From: Scilla litardierei
Taxonomy: Eukaryota; Streptophyta; Magnoliopsida; Asparagales; Asparagaceae
Direction: 5' to 3'
DNA length: 64,000 nt
Assembly (NCBI GenBank): GCA_030789695.1
Contig: CM061136.1
Coordinates: forward strand, 131,478,648-131,542,647
The translations under genes and the position numbers were made by a program. The notes beneath the pieces are model-generated. The model was given only the letters and a program-made list of their open reading frames with translations, was not told where the DNA came from and ran no database searches. Each line of letters opens with the position of its first letter. Position 1 is the first letter of the stretch. This document shows positions 44,637-56,461 of the stretch, piece by piece.

Positions 44637-45500
44637 CTGTTACATTGAAAACAGAAAGAAGCATCAGTAGTTTTGGGCTTAAAACTTTTAAACTTACCTC
44701 TTCGAAGAAACTTTTTAAAGTTTCTCGTTATAAGTGCCACGTCATCATCATACATGTCTGATTCATCGGTGTCTGATGAAGCGACGAATGCAAGAGTTTT
44801 CTTCTTTGTATCTGCTTATTCTTTACGATCTTGAAGTTGTACTTCGTAGGCCATCAGGTTACCAACCAAGCTTTCAACGTGAGAGTTGATAAGTCATTGG
44901 CTTCTTCTATGGCTGTAGTCTTCTTCTCCCATTCTGATGTTAAGGCACGAAGAGTCTTTCTTACTTGTTCCGTTTGAGAATAGGTTTTGCCAAGAGCTAT
45001 TAAGGAGTTGACAATGTCGGTAAACCGAGTGATCATTTCTCAAATTGGTGCATTCTCCTTCATTCTAAATAACTCAAACCTGTGAACAGGAACAAAGATT
45101 TTAGTTTCCTTAACTTTATTAGTTCCTTCATGTGTTACCTGGAGTGTATGCTAGATGTCATATGCTGATTTGGCATGGGAGACACGATTGAATTCATTCT
45201 TGTCCATGGTGTAGAATAGTGTATTCATTGCTTTGGAGTTGTGGGTTGCAGCGGATTTGTCAGTAGCGGTCCATTGGGCATATGGAGTTGTAGGCTTCTC
45301 GTATTTAGTTTCCAACTTGTTCCAAAGTTCGTAGTCGATGCTTTGAAGATAGATCGTCATCGTTGTCTTCCAATAGTTGTCTTCCAATAGGAGTAGTTGG
45401 AACCATTGAATAGTGGAGGTCTTATAGTAGAGTGCCCTTCTGGAAATTGTGATGAAGACGTTGAATTGTTTTTCGGATAGGTGTAGGCCATCTTAACCAT
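44637..45500 (-). pseudogene. gag: Element A gag, 5' part, broken and interrupted by element B
   Basis: Starts with the ATG at 45498-45500 (MVKMAYTYPKNN), followed by EGHSTIRPPLFNGSNYSYW. A 14-bp direct duplication (45362-45375 and 45376-45389) shifts the frame inside YWKTTMTIYLQ. The correct sequence continues in another frame (45387-45151: LWNKLETKYEKPT, KSAYDI), then 45036-44854 (FTDIVNSLIALGKTYSQ, EWEKKTTAIEE). The zinc knuckle CFQCN is at about 44650, where element B's duplication CATGC cuts it. Confidence 0.88.
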
Positions 45501-45503
45501 GAG

Positions 45504-45515
45504 GCTCTGATACCA
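45504..45515 (-). other. Element A primer-binding site
   Basis: Element strand TGGTATCAGAGC, complementary to initiator-Met tRNA, two bases from the 5' LTR. Confidence 0.95.
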
Positions 45516-45517
45516 AA

Positions 45518-46855
45518 TGTTGGATCTCCTGGCATACCAAATACACTACATGGGGATGAATAGTGTAAATCACGACGATATTGCAAAATTAAAAGTTAAC
45601 AAAAAATTGCAATAAGAGTGCGGAAATAAAAGAACACAATCCAGAATATTCCAAACGCAAACACAGAGATTTTTATCCTGGTTCGGATCCTTGTGATCCT
45701 ACGTCCAGTCATCTATCCCGTAGAGATTTGAATCCACTATTACAATTGCTCCCCACAAGTAATCAACATACAAAGATGCCAACACTCTCTGTGTTCCAAA
45801 CTTGTACAATCTCTTCAAAAAGAGATTCACCAAATAAAGTAAAGAAAGAGTATGAAACAATATCACATATAACCTTGATAATTGATGGAATTATTGCGCA
45901 AGGAAGGTGATTGAATCTCCAAGGTTCTGGATGATACTTGTAGTAGAACAAACTTGAAGATTGGACTTTCCATGGAGGAAAAATTTATGCAGAGGTTCCT
46001 CTAAGAAATTCTTAAAAATCACTCACTTTCTAGAGAGAGAAAGTAAACATAAGAAAAGAGAAAGTGAATTTTCGTGTGATTTTAGGCAGGGGTCTGGGGG
46101 TCTATTTATAGTCCAAAAGGTAGTTTTTGAACATTGGACAACTGCCTAAAATTTGAAAAAATTTTGGGAAATTTTTTCTATTAGTCGACTAATAGTAGAG
46201 ACTCGTCGACTAATTAGAACTGCTCACTAGGATTCTGGCTGTTGAGGTGTCCTTTCAGAAAGTAACTTCCAAAAAAGGAAAGAAACTTCTGTAAAACGGA
46301 TTTAAATTGACAAAAACTAGTCGTTTATAGCAGTTCTAACTTCTAGAAATAAAATATATTATTTAAATGGTAAATCATTTAAAATAACTGATTTGAAAAT
46401 AGACTGGTAGACTAATAAAGATTTTTAGTCGACTAAAATTTCGAAAGTTAGGAAATTTGAAAAAAATGATTCTAGAGACTCTAAAAGAAGTCTGACGAAA
46501 TTTTAGGATATAAATATTTTAATATTTAAATTAGTCGACTAGCACTAGGGGTTGGTCGACTAATGGGATTTTTGACGTGATTTTTTGAAGACGGATCGTA
46601 AACGACTAAGAGAGATTATCATCAAGGTTTTTACATTCTAAGTAAATACAAGAGAAAAAAATAAAAATTACATCTCATTTACAAGATACAAAATATCATC
46701 GATAAGCTTCGTCTTGTAGTGGATGCTTCTTGCATCTTGTATACTTGATGATTGTCTTAATTGATTTGTGTTATAACATCTGCATAGATAAAGTTAGTAC
46801 AAAGATAATATGTTTGTATCATCAAAACCATATGAGAAGTTATGAATTTCCAACA
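45518..46855 (-). repeat. Element A 5' LTR (1338 bp)
   Basis: Starts TGTTGGATCTCC and ends TTTCCAACA (plus strand). Has about 22 bp more than the 3' copy near 46040. Dyad array with AGTCGACT core at 46180-46565. Confidence 0.93.
46180..46565. repeat. Dyad-repeat array of element A 5' LTR (AGTCGACT)
   Basis: Counterpart of 24822-25209, with TTAGTCGACTAATAG, CGTCGACTAATTAG, TTTAGTCGACTAAAA and TTAGTCGACTAG words. Confidence 0.85.
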
Positions 46856-46860
46856 GTCTA

Positions 46861-46986
46861 GTTATGGAGTGTCCTTCAGGGAATTACAATTTGTTAGTTA
46901 TTGACGCAATTCGTTTCCTTGCTTTGATACCAAATGTTGTGGTATCAGACTAATAAGGGTATTAATTTTATGGCTTTGATATCAAA
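46861..46986 (-). pseudogene. Element D gag start and primer-site remnant
   Basis: Continuation of 23415-24187 beyond element A. On the plus strand GCTTTGATACCAAATGTTGTGG (about 46921) and GCTTTGATATCAAATGTTGG (about 46973) look like two copies of a decayed initiator-Met primer site next to an LTR start. Confidence 0.6.
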
Positions 46987-47606
46987 TGTTGGATCATGTG
47001 GATGGCTAAATACGGACTAGATGGGGGATACTGTATTTAAATTAAAACAAGAAGATCTCTAAAAGGGTTATCAATTAAAATCTTTACAACAATCACAATT
47101 GATATTTTTGCAATAGAATAATACATAATGCAATAAAAAAGAATAAACAAGATAACCAAACCAAAGAATGTAAACTCAAACACCAAAGAATTTATCTTGA
47201 TTTGACCTCCCTAACTTACTCTAGTCCCTAGGCTCCATGCTTAAGATTTTCACTAAACCTACTTGCAAACAGCAATAGAACACCATGAACACCCTTGTCA
47301 ATTATGCACCCTATTCTTAACACCCTCAGATTAGACACACCACTCTCCAATTGAGAGTGCCAACACCTCAAAACTGAGGCAAATCTTTGTAGAACAAAAG
47401 AATACAAACTCCTATAGCCTTGAAGAATTGTGTATGTGGATGCAATGATTGCTAAGGAGAGGGATTTCTATTTTATAGAATTTGATCTTTGGAGAATTGA
47501 AATTATGGCTTTTCTTCTTCTTTAGGCTGAATGAGAATACAAGAGATCAAATGGTATTTTTAGCCAAGGATGTATTTTTCTTCACTTATTTTCTTGTCTA
47601 AATAAC
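46987..47606 (-). repeat. Element D 5' LTR, truncated
   Basis: Begins TGTTGGATCATGTGG after the primer-site remnant. The general order of words resembles other Sirevirus LTRs. It is cut at 47607 by the Athila-like LTR E. Confidence 0.6.
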
Positions 47607-48004
47607 TGATGTGTCCATATTTTCCATGTTTTTATCATATGTTTTCATAGCATTTTCAGCGTCCAAAGTTCACTTTTCTCTATATTATCGTGTTTTTCAC
47701 GATATATTCGATTTTTGTAGAGAATTGTGGATTTTCAGGAACTTTGGAGCGATTTGGAGCAATTATGATATATGAACACATCTGAGCTATCCAGAGCATC
47801 TATGGCGAGGCCCAATAGGTGTTTGATGAGTTGGAGAAGAAGATTAGAGGAGGAGAAGATGAGAAGAGAAGAGAAAGAGAGGAGGAGCTCAAGAAGGTGT
47901 TGTATACTGAAATTCCATACTACTCGGTCGAGTGCCTCAGCACTCGACCAAGCTGCTTTGAAGACACCAAGAGCCTCCCAGCTGAGAAGATTTCATGTCA
48001 CTCA
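47607..48004 (+). repeat. Athila-like LTR E, left part
   Basis: Starts TGATGTGTCCATATTTTCC, with TTTTCATAGCATTTT and ATCGTGTTTTTCACGATATA, a start typical of plant Athila-group LTRs. At 47927-47950 it has ACTCGGTCGAGTG and CACTCGACC. Interrupted at 48004 by element C (ACTCA duplication); continues at 60614. ORFs at 47772-48133 cross the junction and are not genes. Confidence 0.7.
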
Positions 48005-49879
48005 TGTACTGCCCTGCTAAGCTACTGCACAAGTACTAGAGGTGGGGTGAATAGTACTTTAAAAATAACAAGGAGTATAATTCCTAATTACTTGCAAACT
48101 CTACCAAACAATGCGGAAAATGCGGAAATGTAAATGTTAGACAACAAAGAAACAAACGCAAACAACGATATTACTGCGTTCGGATCCACCCAAGTCTCCC
48201 CGACTTGTTCCCGGTGATCATACGTCCCAACCACCCGGATCCCCTCCGGATACTTGAGTTAGAAACCATAACTCAAGATTTCCACTATGAAATACTTGTG
48301 AAAAACCTTCACAAGTCAAATCATACACAAAGTAATTTGTGACTCCCACAACCCGGGATCACAACCACACTCTCACAACCGAGAGTGAAACTTACAATAT
48401 GAAATTGAAATGAAATAAGAAACTTCTTACCGACAAAATACCTATGCCTTGAGTAATGCTTACGAATTAGGGCAAAGATGATTTGGAGGAAGAAGAAGTG
48501 GCACCAAACCCTAGCTCCAAGATGTAGATCAGCGATGGAGAGCTATGGGGATGTTGGTGACCTAGAATCAAGCACTTGGCTTAGAAGGCTTCACACTCAA
48601 TGAATCTCTCTTTGGAAGTAAGAGTGAGGAGAGATTATTAAATGGAATGAAAGAGCTTTGAATGAGCTTGGAATGATTTCTCTTGATCTCTAAACTTGCA
48701 ATAATACCAGCCTTGACTGTAATGAATGCAGCCCATCAAGTATTTATAGGATAGAGGAGAGAGAGAAAGAAAAACGTTTCAATTAATGCTCCAACGGCTC
48801 TCTTCTGAACCCAACTAGTCGGTCAAAGAACAACCACCGACCGAATAGTTCATAAACTAGTCGGTCGGTCATTTAACGTAGACCGACTAATGGAAGAACA
48901 GCCAAAAGGTTGAAGCACAGACACAAGGAATTAGTCGGTCCAAGAAGAGTAGCTGACCGACTAGTTTCACAACTAGTCGGTCGGTTACTCAACTGAGACC
49001 GACTAACAGATAAAACTGAAGTCTGAGCACAAATAGACTTAGTCGGTCCAAGAACACATGTTGACCGACTAATTCACCAACTAGTCGGTCGCCAAATGAG
49101 CATAGACCGACTAACGATAAACAGTAAGTTAAGTGAAAATTGGCATGAACAGTAAAGCTAAACTAGTCGGTCCAAGAAGGAACGTTGACCGACTAGTTCA
49201 TCAACTAGTCGGTCGATCAGTGAACACAGACCGACTAATTATAAACAGTAGCTCAGGCTCAAATGTGCATGTACAGGGAAAGCTCAACTAGTCGGTCACA
49301 GAAGCATCACTGACCGACTAGTTCACAAACTAGTCGGTCGGTGAGTCAACTTAGACCGACTAACTGTAAACAGTAAAGAGCTTGAAAAAGACTGACAAAA
49401 ACTAGTCGGTCCAAGAAGCTTTGCCGACCGACTAGATCACCATCTAGTCGGTCAGTTCTTCTTCTTGAACCAACTAACATGCACAGGAAGTCCCGAATCG
49501 AAGCGGATGCTTCGGGAAAGATTGTATGGACTTCTACTAAGATCCTAGAGCTAAGATATGAGCGTTATGAAGATTTAAACCGTAAGACCTACTCAAGGCT
49601 TAACATTCTACGAAAGAAGCTTAAAGACTATAAATAAAACTTGACGATACCGTCTTTAATAGCTTCAATCGAATCTTCATGACTTCTAAAATGGTCCATA
49701 AGATTCAACGAAGCTTTAGGCATACGATCACGTGCTTTGAGAAGTCTTGAGACGTCGTAATAGATATTCATATGAATTTGGCGACGATCTCCATAACTGC
49801 GCTCACATAGTGTTAGTTCATGATATATTTATGTTTGTTCATCATCCAAAACCAAATCCGGGGAGTCCAATATCCAACA
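48005..49879 (-). repeat. Element C 3' LTR (1875 bp)
   Basis: Plus strand runs TGTACTGCCCTGC to ATATCCAACA. Dyad array at 48810-49475 with six modules. Confidence 0.95.
48810..49475. repeat. Dyad-repeat array, element C 3' LTR
   Basis: Six modules (one more than B) with AGTCGGTC / GACCGACT half-sites and linkers such as GATAAACAGTAAG. Compare 59540-60205. Confidence 0.95.
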
Positions 49880-50850
49880 TTCTCCCCCTTTTTGGTGATG
49901 ACAAACCAACATAAATAATAATCAAAAAAATAATAATTCAAATGAAATTTACTTACTCCCCCTGCATTGATGACACGTTAATTCCAATTTAAACAATAAT
50001 AATACGCATCAAGCAGACGAGTGAAGTATATAAAATGAGAATCGATTATTGAAATATCGAATACCAAATGTAGGTTATTGAAATATCGGATTTGAAAATC
50101 CATTTATATATCTTAACTCCCCCTGAATCTAACATATCAAATTAGATTCTTGGAATAGTGCTTTAAATTTTCATTTAGCACATCGTTATTATTATATCTC
50201 TCCCCCTTTGGCATAAGCAAAAAGAGCGGGAGGAGAACAACGAAAACAACAATGGATTCAAATAAAAAGCACGGGAGTCGTAGAATACGACGACGGTTCA
50301 GTGACACCAAAGAAAAAATACGAATAAAATCAAGGCGTTTCAATGAAACCATAGTCGACAATCGTAAAACGAAATCATCAAAACTCAAATCAATTTTACG
50401 GATTGAGTTATGGAAAATACTCTCCAATATCAACATTCTTGGTTCATTTAGTGCATGGAAAACAATTCTATGTTTCCATAGAAGAAATTTCTATTTAACC
50501 AAGTTTTAAGCGTCGAGCGACGAAATCAAACATCAGAGACATATAAAGAATATATAATGTGTACAATAGAATGAAATGTCAACGTCGATGTACATATATA
50601 TAAATGTGAACCAGAGTACATCAAAAATATACATCACTGACATACAAAACATCGATCCAACGATCGGAGCACAAAATACAGCATCATATCACACAGATGT
50701 CAGAGTGACACAAAAGATACACCATCATCAAAATACATCAAGAAACATCATCAAAATGATCCAAAAAGAAATAACCACCCAAACTATCCTACCCAATCTC
50801 TCTCACAACTCATGTCATCCAATGTGCATCGGGAGAGGCCTCAAAGAAGC
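49880..50850 (-). other. Element C 3' region with multiple polypurine tracts
   Basis: Element-strand GGGGGAG tracts are at 49880-49893 (next to the LTR), 49955-49963, 50116-50124 and 50198-50209. The rest is AT-rich and non-coding. Confidence 0.8.
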
Positions 50851-52493
50851 TCAAGAGGCAGCGGGAGGATCAGAAGCAACTGCAGGCTCATCAGGAGCGG
50901 AGGTGGTAACTGGATCAGTTGAAAGGTCAACGGGAGCGATGGCAGATGTCTCAGGCACGGCAGAAGAGACGGTCTCAGGAGCTGCAATAGTAGTGGCCTC
51001 GGGAGCACCAGTCGGAGTATCCACCGCAGGTGTGGTGGCAACAGGAGTACTCTCGGGGTCACCAGCAGAGGAGACAGCAGCAGCACCAGAAGTGCCCTCG
51101 GGGGCATGAGTGGAAACACGACAAAGCTCCTCAATGTCCTCCTCATCCAACTCATCCTCGTCAGAAAAAGACGGAGGGACCTCAATATCAAGGTGTCGAG
51201 CGATACGGCAGAGAATCTCCTCAGAACGAGTCTGACGAGACTCCAAACGACGGATCGAACGAACGACATCGGCAAGAGTGGTAGAGGGAGCAGCAGAGGC
51301 AGAGGCAGAGGCAGACGCTGAAGGTGTCGTCCTCTGAACGTGACGGAGCGCCGCAAGAGACTTCTTGACGGCCGTCGCGTTCAGGGGAGGACCAAGTGGA
51401 CGCTCATCGTCAGGAGGCAATGTGACACGAAAGTGACGGAATACCAGAGTCAACAAGCACGGGAAGGGGATATGAGCCGACTTCGTGGACTTGCGAATAC
51501 ACTCAAAAGAGTCCATCTTATCGAGTATAATGCGAGCCCAGTTAATCGAGCTCCCCATGAAAATAGCATAGATCAACTTCAAGAAGGGCTGGGACGGTAG
51601 AGATGAGGAGCCGTACTTGGGAAGCAAGCACGACTTCAGAATCAAATTTAGAACCCAAGCGATAGGCTTGAAGGATTTGGAGGGCACGCCAATCATGGCG
51701 GGAGGAATCTGGTGGAAAATCTGGGATAGGACGACCTGATCAAGGGAGGTGATATCATCAACAGAAATGTCTGAGGGGAGGAGGCCAGACGAGGAGATAC
51801 CCAAAATCTCTCCTAAGATTTCTGTTGTGAGGACTATAGGAGTCCCCAAAACAGTCGTCTCAACAGAGTGGGTCGCATCGTACTGACCCCGGATCCTATT
51901 GGCATAGAATAGTTTTACTAAACGAGGGTAGGGGTGAGGATTCGCCTTAGGATCATATCGAAGGTAATCGATAAGACCCGAAGACGACAGAAGATCAGCT
52001 AGTCCTAGGAAGTCACTGAACTGGACGAAATGCTCCAGAAGCAGTGGGCAATGTTCGATACAGTTGTAATCCACGAGACACAAAGGGTCGTCGCGACACA
52101 ACGAGATATCGACACCGCCAACCGGCATCGGAGCCTTTCCCTTAGGCTTACGGGTAGACGTACGAGGTCGGGAGCTAGACTCAGGATGGGTAGGAGGAGT
52201 GGGTTCCCTATGAGTCTCAGGCTCGGGTCTATACTCGGTATCGGAATCGGTAGGAGTATGGAAAGAGGAGGGAGAGGCAAGCTCCTTGGTCTTGGGCTTA
52301 GGCTTGGGCTTGGGTTTGGGTTGAGCATGGGTCTTCGCTTTCTTCGTCCTCTTACGCATAAGAGTAGGCGAAGACGAAGAGGGTTCGGTAGGCTTCAACG
52401 GCGTTTCGGAGGAGGGGGTCCGAGGGAGGCGAATCGACGATCATGGGCGAAGGGCCAGAGGGAGTGAGTGATCGGGATACGTGTACGAGCCAT
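50851..52493 (-). pseudogene. Element C env-like ORF, one frameshift near its start
   Basis: The ATG at 52493 gives MARTRIPI as in element B, but the frame is lost before 52398. From 52398 to 50851 it is open for 515 aa. It has a basic N-terminal run (KPKPKPKPKTK), then the same globular region as B (GGVDISLCRDDPLCL, LVKLFYANRIRGQY, ETTVLGTPIVLTTEILGEI), a heptad-like segment (VVRSIRRLESRQTRSEEIL), an acidic patch (DEDELDEEDIEEL) and a Thr/Ala/Pro/Ser-rich end. The length and near-identity to B over the globular part suggest the protein was under constraint until recently. Function unknown; no membrane anchor visible. Confidence 0.78.
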
Positions 52494-53296
52494 ATTCGCG
52501 GCACGACACGACGCAAGAGATCGGAAAAACCCTAGATAGCCGGAACCCTAGCAAACCCTAGGAATCGAAATCAATAGAAAACCTAACTGAAATGATCTAA
52601 CCCTAACCCTAGGAATAGGAAACTAACCCTAGACAGGAGATGGGAGAGAGGGGGGGTTTACCCTAGGAGGAGGTCGACGAAAAGCGGCCGGAGATGCGGT
52701 CGGAAAACGGCGACGGGAGAGGGAGGAAGACGAAGGGTCGGGGGGGTTTTTGAGCTGAGAAGGGGTTTTCGATTGACTAAAAGAGAAAATAGTCAGTCGA
52801 GATGACTAAATAAGTCGATTAGAAGCCAAAAGACGCAATTGCCCCCGTCACAACTAGTCGGTCTCAGTTCAAGCACTGACCGACTAGATCACGATCTAGT
52901 CGGTCGGTCAATGAGCTTGAACCGACTAGTTGTAAACAGTGACAGAACCCAAGTTAACTGACAAGAATTAGTCGGTCTGTGTTCATTTACTGACCGACTA
53001 GATATCAATCTAGTCGGTCGGTCACTGAACATGAACCGACTAAAGAGGTCCAAAAATTGAAAATCTATGAACTTTGATTTCTCTCCTAATCACACTTGGA
53101 TGAAACATCAAAAAAATACTCTCATTAATCATTATACTACCCCATTAAACATCGAAAATCTGAAATTTGAAGATTACGCACAAATCGAGCGAAAATTCCG
53201 AAAATTCACCAAAAATCCAGAAAATTTCAATACTTCATGCATGAGCAAATATAACGAATAGAATAGCTGGCAAGAATATTGAACAACATATGAATC
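52494..53296 (-). other. Element C pol-env spacer
   Basis: Contains two dyad modules (52853-53043) and AACCCTAACCCTAG-type words near 52590-52635. No coding sign. Confidence 0.6.
52853..53043. repeat. Two dyad modules in the element C pol-env spacer
   Basis: CTAGTCGGTCTCAG at 52854 and TTAGTCGGTCTGTG near 52968, each with the GACCGACTAGAT ... ATCTAGTCGGTC inner stem. Matches 37015-37205 in B. Confidence 0.9.
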
Positions 53297-56200
53297 CTAA
53301 ATCTCGGATTCACCCATAATCCCCAATTCTCGACGCAACCGCACAAAGGAATCCTCCTTTAGGGGTTTCGTGAAAATATCGGCGATTTGCTTCTGGGTTT
53401 CAACGTACAATAATATGATGTCCTTTTTAGCAACATGATCATCTAAGAAATGGTGTCGGACATCTATGAGAATGATGTACCGGGTTCTTGGAAAGACATA
53501 TTGCACTTTGGTTGTCCACCATGATAGGGCAAGTATCACAGTTTATCTCAAAGTCTTTAAGTGTGTGTCTCATCCAAAGAACTTGAGCACACGTGGCACC
53601 GGCGGCAATGTATTCCGCCTCGGTGGTTGAAAATGATACGGAATTTCGCTTCTTGGAAAACCAAGAGACAAGAGAATTTCCTATAAAATGGCAAGTGCCA
53701 CTAGTACTTTTCCTGTCGGATTTGCATCACGCATAATCGGCATCACTATATGAGATTAACTCATATGTGCTAGATTTTGGATAAAGTAATCCAAAATCAA
53801 GTGAATAACTTAAATAACTGAAAATACGTTTTACCGCTATTAAGTGAGACTCCTTAGGTTGAGACTGATAACGAGCACATACACATACGACAAACATAAT
53901 ATCGGGCCTACTTGCGGTAAGATAAAGTAAACTACCTATCATACCTCGATATAGACGAATGTCGACATCCTTACCGCCTGTATCCTTATCAAGATGCGTA
54001 GTCGTGCTCATTGGAGTCTTTTTTCCGGAGGCATTCTCCATTCCAAATCGCTTAAGCAACTCCACCGTATACTTCGTTTGGTGGATGAAGATTGCATCGT
54101 CCATTTGGCGAATTTGGAGAACTAAGAAATATTTGAGCTCATCCATGTGGCTCATCTCAAATTGATCCTTCATCACATTAGAAAACTCTTCGCAAAGAGC
54201 AAAGTTAGTAGCACCGAAAATGATATCATCAACATATATTTGAACTAAAATTATATCATTATTCGAATGCTTAACAAAAAGTGTAGAATCGGCTTCTCCC
54301 ATTTTAAAATTCAAATCCAAAAGAAAATTCTTTAGGCGATCATACCAAGCTCGAGGAGCTTGTCTCAAACCGTAAAGCGCTTTCTTTAGTTTAAAAACAT
54401 GATTTGGAAATTTTTCATTTATGAAGCCCGGAGGTTGAGAAACATAAACTTCCTCAACAACATCTCCGTTTAAAAAAGCACTTTTAACATCCATTTGAAA
54501 TAATTTAAAATCCTTATGGCATGCAAAAGACAATAATAATCTAATTGATTCTAATTTAGCTACCGGAGCGAAGGATTCTTCGAAATCAATACCTTCCTCT
54601 TGACAGTAGCCTTGGGCAACTAACCGAGCTTTGTTCCGGACGACGACTTGGTTTTCGTCGGTTTTGTTCTTGAAGATCCACTTTGTCCCTATGACGGTGT
54701 GGTTCTTCGATGGCAATGGAACAAGCTCCCAAACTTCATTCCTCTCGAATTGAATGAGTTCCTCCTCCATGGCTAAGATCCAAGCGCTATCTTCGCATGC
54801 TTCATTAACATTCTTTGGCTCAATCGCGGAGGCAAAGGCACAATGAGCGAAGTAGTTCACTTGCGATCTCGTCTTGACACTATCATGGATATTGCCAATG
54901 ACTTGCTCATGAGGATGGTCACGAACGGTATGAAGCCGTTTGGGAATACCTTGATCACTAGGAACATTCTCAGCAACTTCATTAGTTGGGTTAGTCTCAA
55001 TAGAATCAATAGAATTATTAGAATTAGAATTACCAATTGAATCACATAAGACATCCATAGAGTCATCATCATTAGTAATTCTAGTTGGAACAAATCCTTC
55101 ATTAAATGACACATGAAGCGATTCCTCAATCGTTGAGGTTCGTTTGTTGAATATCCGGTAGGCTTTGCTTCGTGAAGAATATCCAACAAAAATCCCCTCA
55201 TCAGATCTTGGATCGAATTTGTCCAAACTACCATACATGTTCTTAATAAAACATTTCGAACCAAAAACACGAAAATGTTTAACTTGAGGCAACCTACCAA
55301 ACAACAATTCATAACAAGTTTGTTTAGTGCCGGGCCTCAAAAGTATTCTATTAAACACATAGCAAGCGGTATGTACCGCTTCCGCCCAAAATTGATGGCC
55401 AAGTTGGCTATCATCAAGCATAGTGCGAGCACACTCCACTAGCGTCCTATTCTTTCTCTCAACTACACCATTTTGAGGAGGTGCACGAGGGAATGAAAAG
55501 GTGTGTGTAATACCAACTTCATCACAAAATGTATCAAAAGACTCATTCTCAAATTCACCTCCATGATCACTACGAATAGTGACAATGGTGGTTCCTAAGA
55601 GATTTTGTACTTTCTTAACAAAAATTGTGAAGTTTTCAAAAGCTTCATTTTTATTACACAATGAAAATACCCAAGTAAACCTAGAAAAGTCATCAACGAT
55701 GACAAGTCCATATCTAGCATTACCTAATGAAGCAACTCTAGTTGGCCCAAATAAATCTAGATGTAATAGCTCTAGAGGCCGCTTAGAAGAAATGCTTTTC
55801 TTAGGTTTAAATGAAGATTTTGGAAGCTTGCCTCGTTGACACGAGTCACAAAAGCTTTTCTTTTGAAAGACAAGCTTAGGGAAGCCTCTAATAGAATTTA
55901 ACTTGGAAAGCTTAAAAAGTGTTCCAAAGTTCACCTGACCAAAACGTTGATGCCATAAGTGTTGTTCACTTGTGTTGGCAATAAGACATTGTTCATGTGA
56001 TCTTGGAAGATCTAGGATATATATATCCTTATGGCGTGTGCCGGAAAATAATAATTCATTATTATCTTTTCTTAAAATATGGCACATTTCTTTCGCAAAG
56101 TTAACTTTGTAACCTTTGTCACAAAGTTGACTTATTGAAATGAGGTTGTCGTTTAATCCTTTAACAAGGTAAACATCACATATAAGGGGTTTAGAAGGAT

Positions 56201-56402
56201 TACCCACTTTACCAACACCTATGATGGTTCCGCTCTCGTTGCCTCCAAATACGACGCGGTTTCCATTTGCAATGGGAACCACTCCGGAGAGCAATTGATC
56301 GTCACCCGTCATGTGTTTTGAACACCCGCTATCGAGTATCCAATTCCCCTTGGAGCTAAATTTAAATTTGTTGCTCCTTTTCTTTTTCTTTTCCTTGAGT
56401 AC
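53297..56402 (-). pseudogene. pol: Element C pol, one stop and one frameshift in RNase H
   Basis: Open from the predicted splice point 56402 to 53730. Protease [14 protein letters not shown], then [11 protein letters not shown] (zinc-binding start of integrase), [20 protein letters not shown] and [10 protein letters not shown] for the DDE core, RT with [34 protein letters not shown] and YVDDIIFG, and the start of RNase H (ISYSDADYA). A TGA at 53727-53729 replaces the next Gly. Further on, a deletion of roughly 8 bp near 53465-53475 shifts the frame (compare 37625-37640 in B) before the last 60 codons. All catalytic residues of protease, integrase and RT are present, so the loss is confined to RNase H. 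Confidence 0.93.
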
Positions 56403-56461
56403 CTAAAGATAGAAAATTTTATATCATGGTACCCAAGGTCATTGGGTCCAGAAGATTAGAC
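56403..56461 (-). other. Putative 59-bp intron between element C gag and pol
   Basis: Donor CCAAAG|GTCTAATC, acceptor TCTATCTTTAG|GTACTCAAG on the minus strand, same length and phase as in B. Gag and pol lie in different frames, and removal aligns them without a stop. Confidence 0.65.

Noticed and set aside
47819..48133. 104-aa ORF with Glu/Arg-rich start
   Set aside because: It spans the junction of LTR E and element C and exists only because of that insertion.
52590..52640. Interstitial telomere array
   Set aside because: Only two consecutive units plus scattered single ones; too short.
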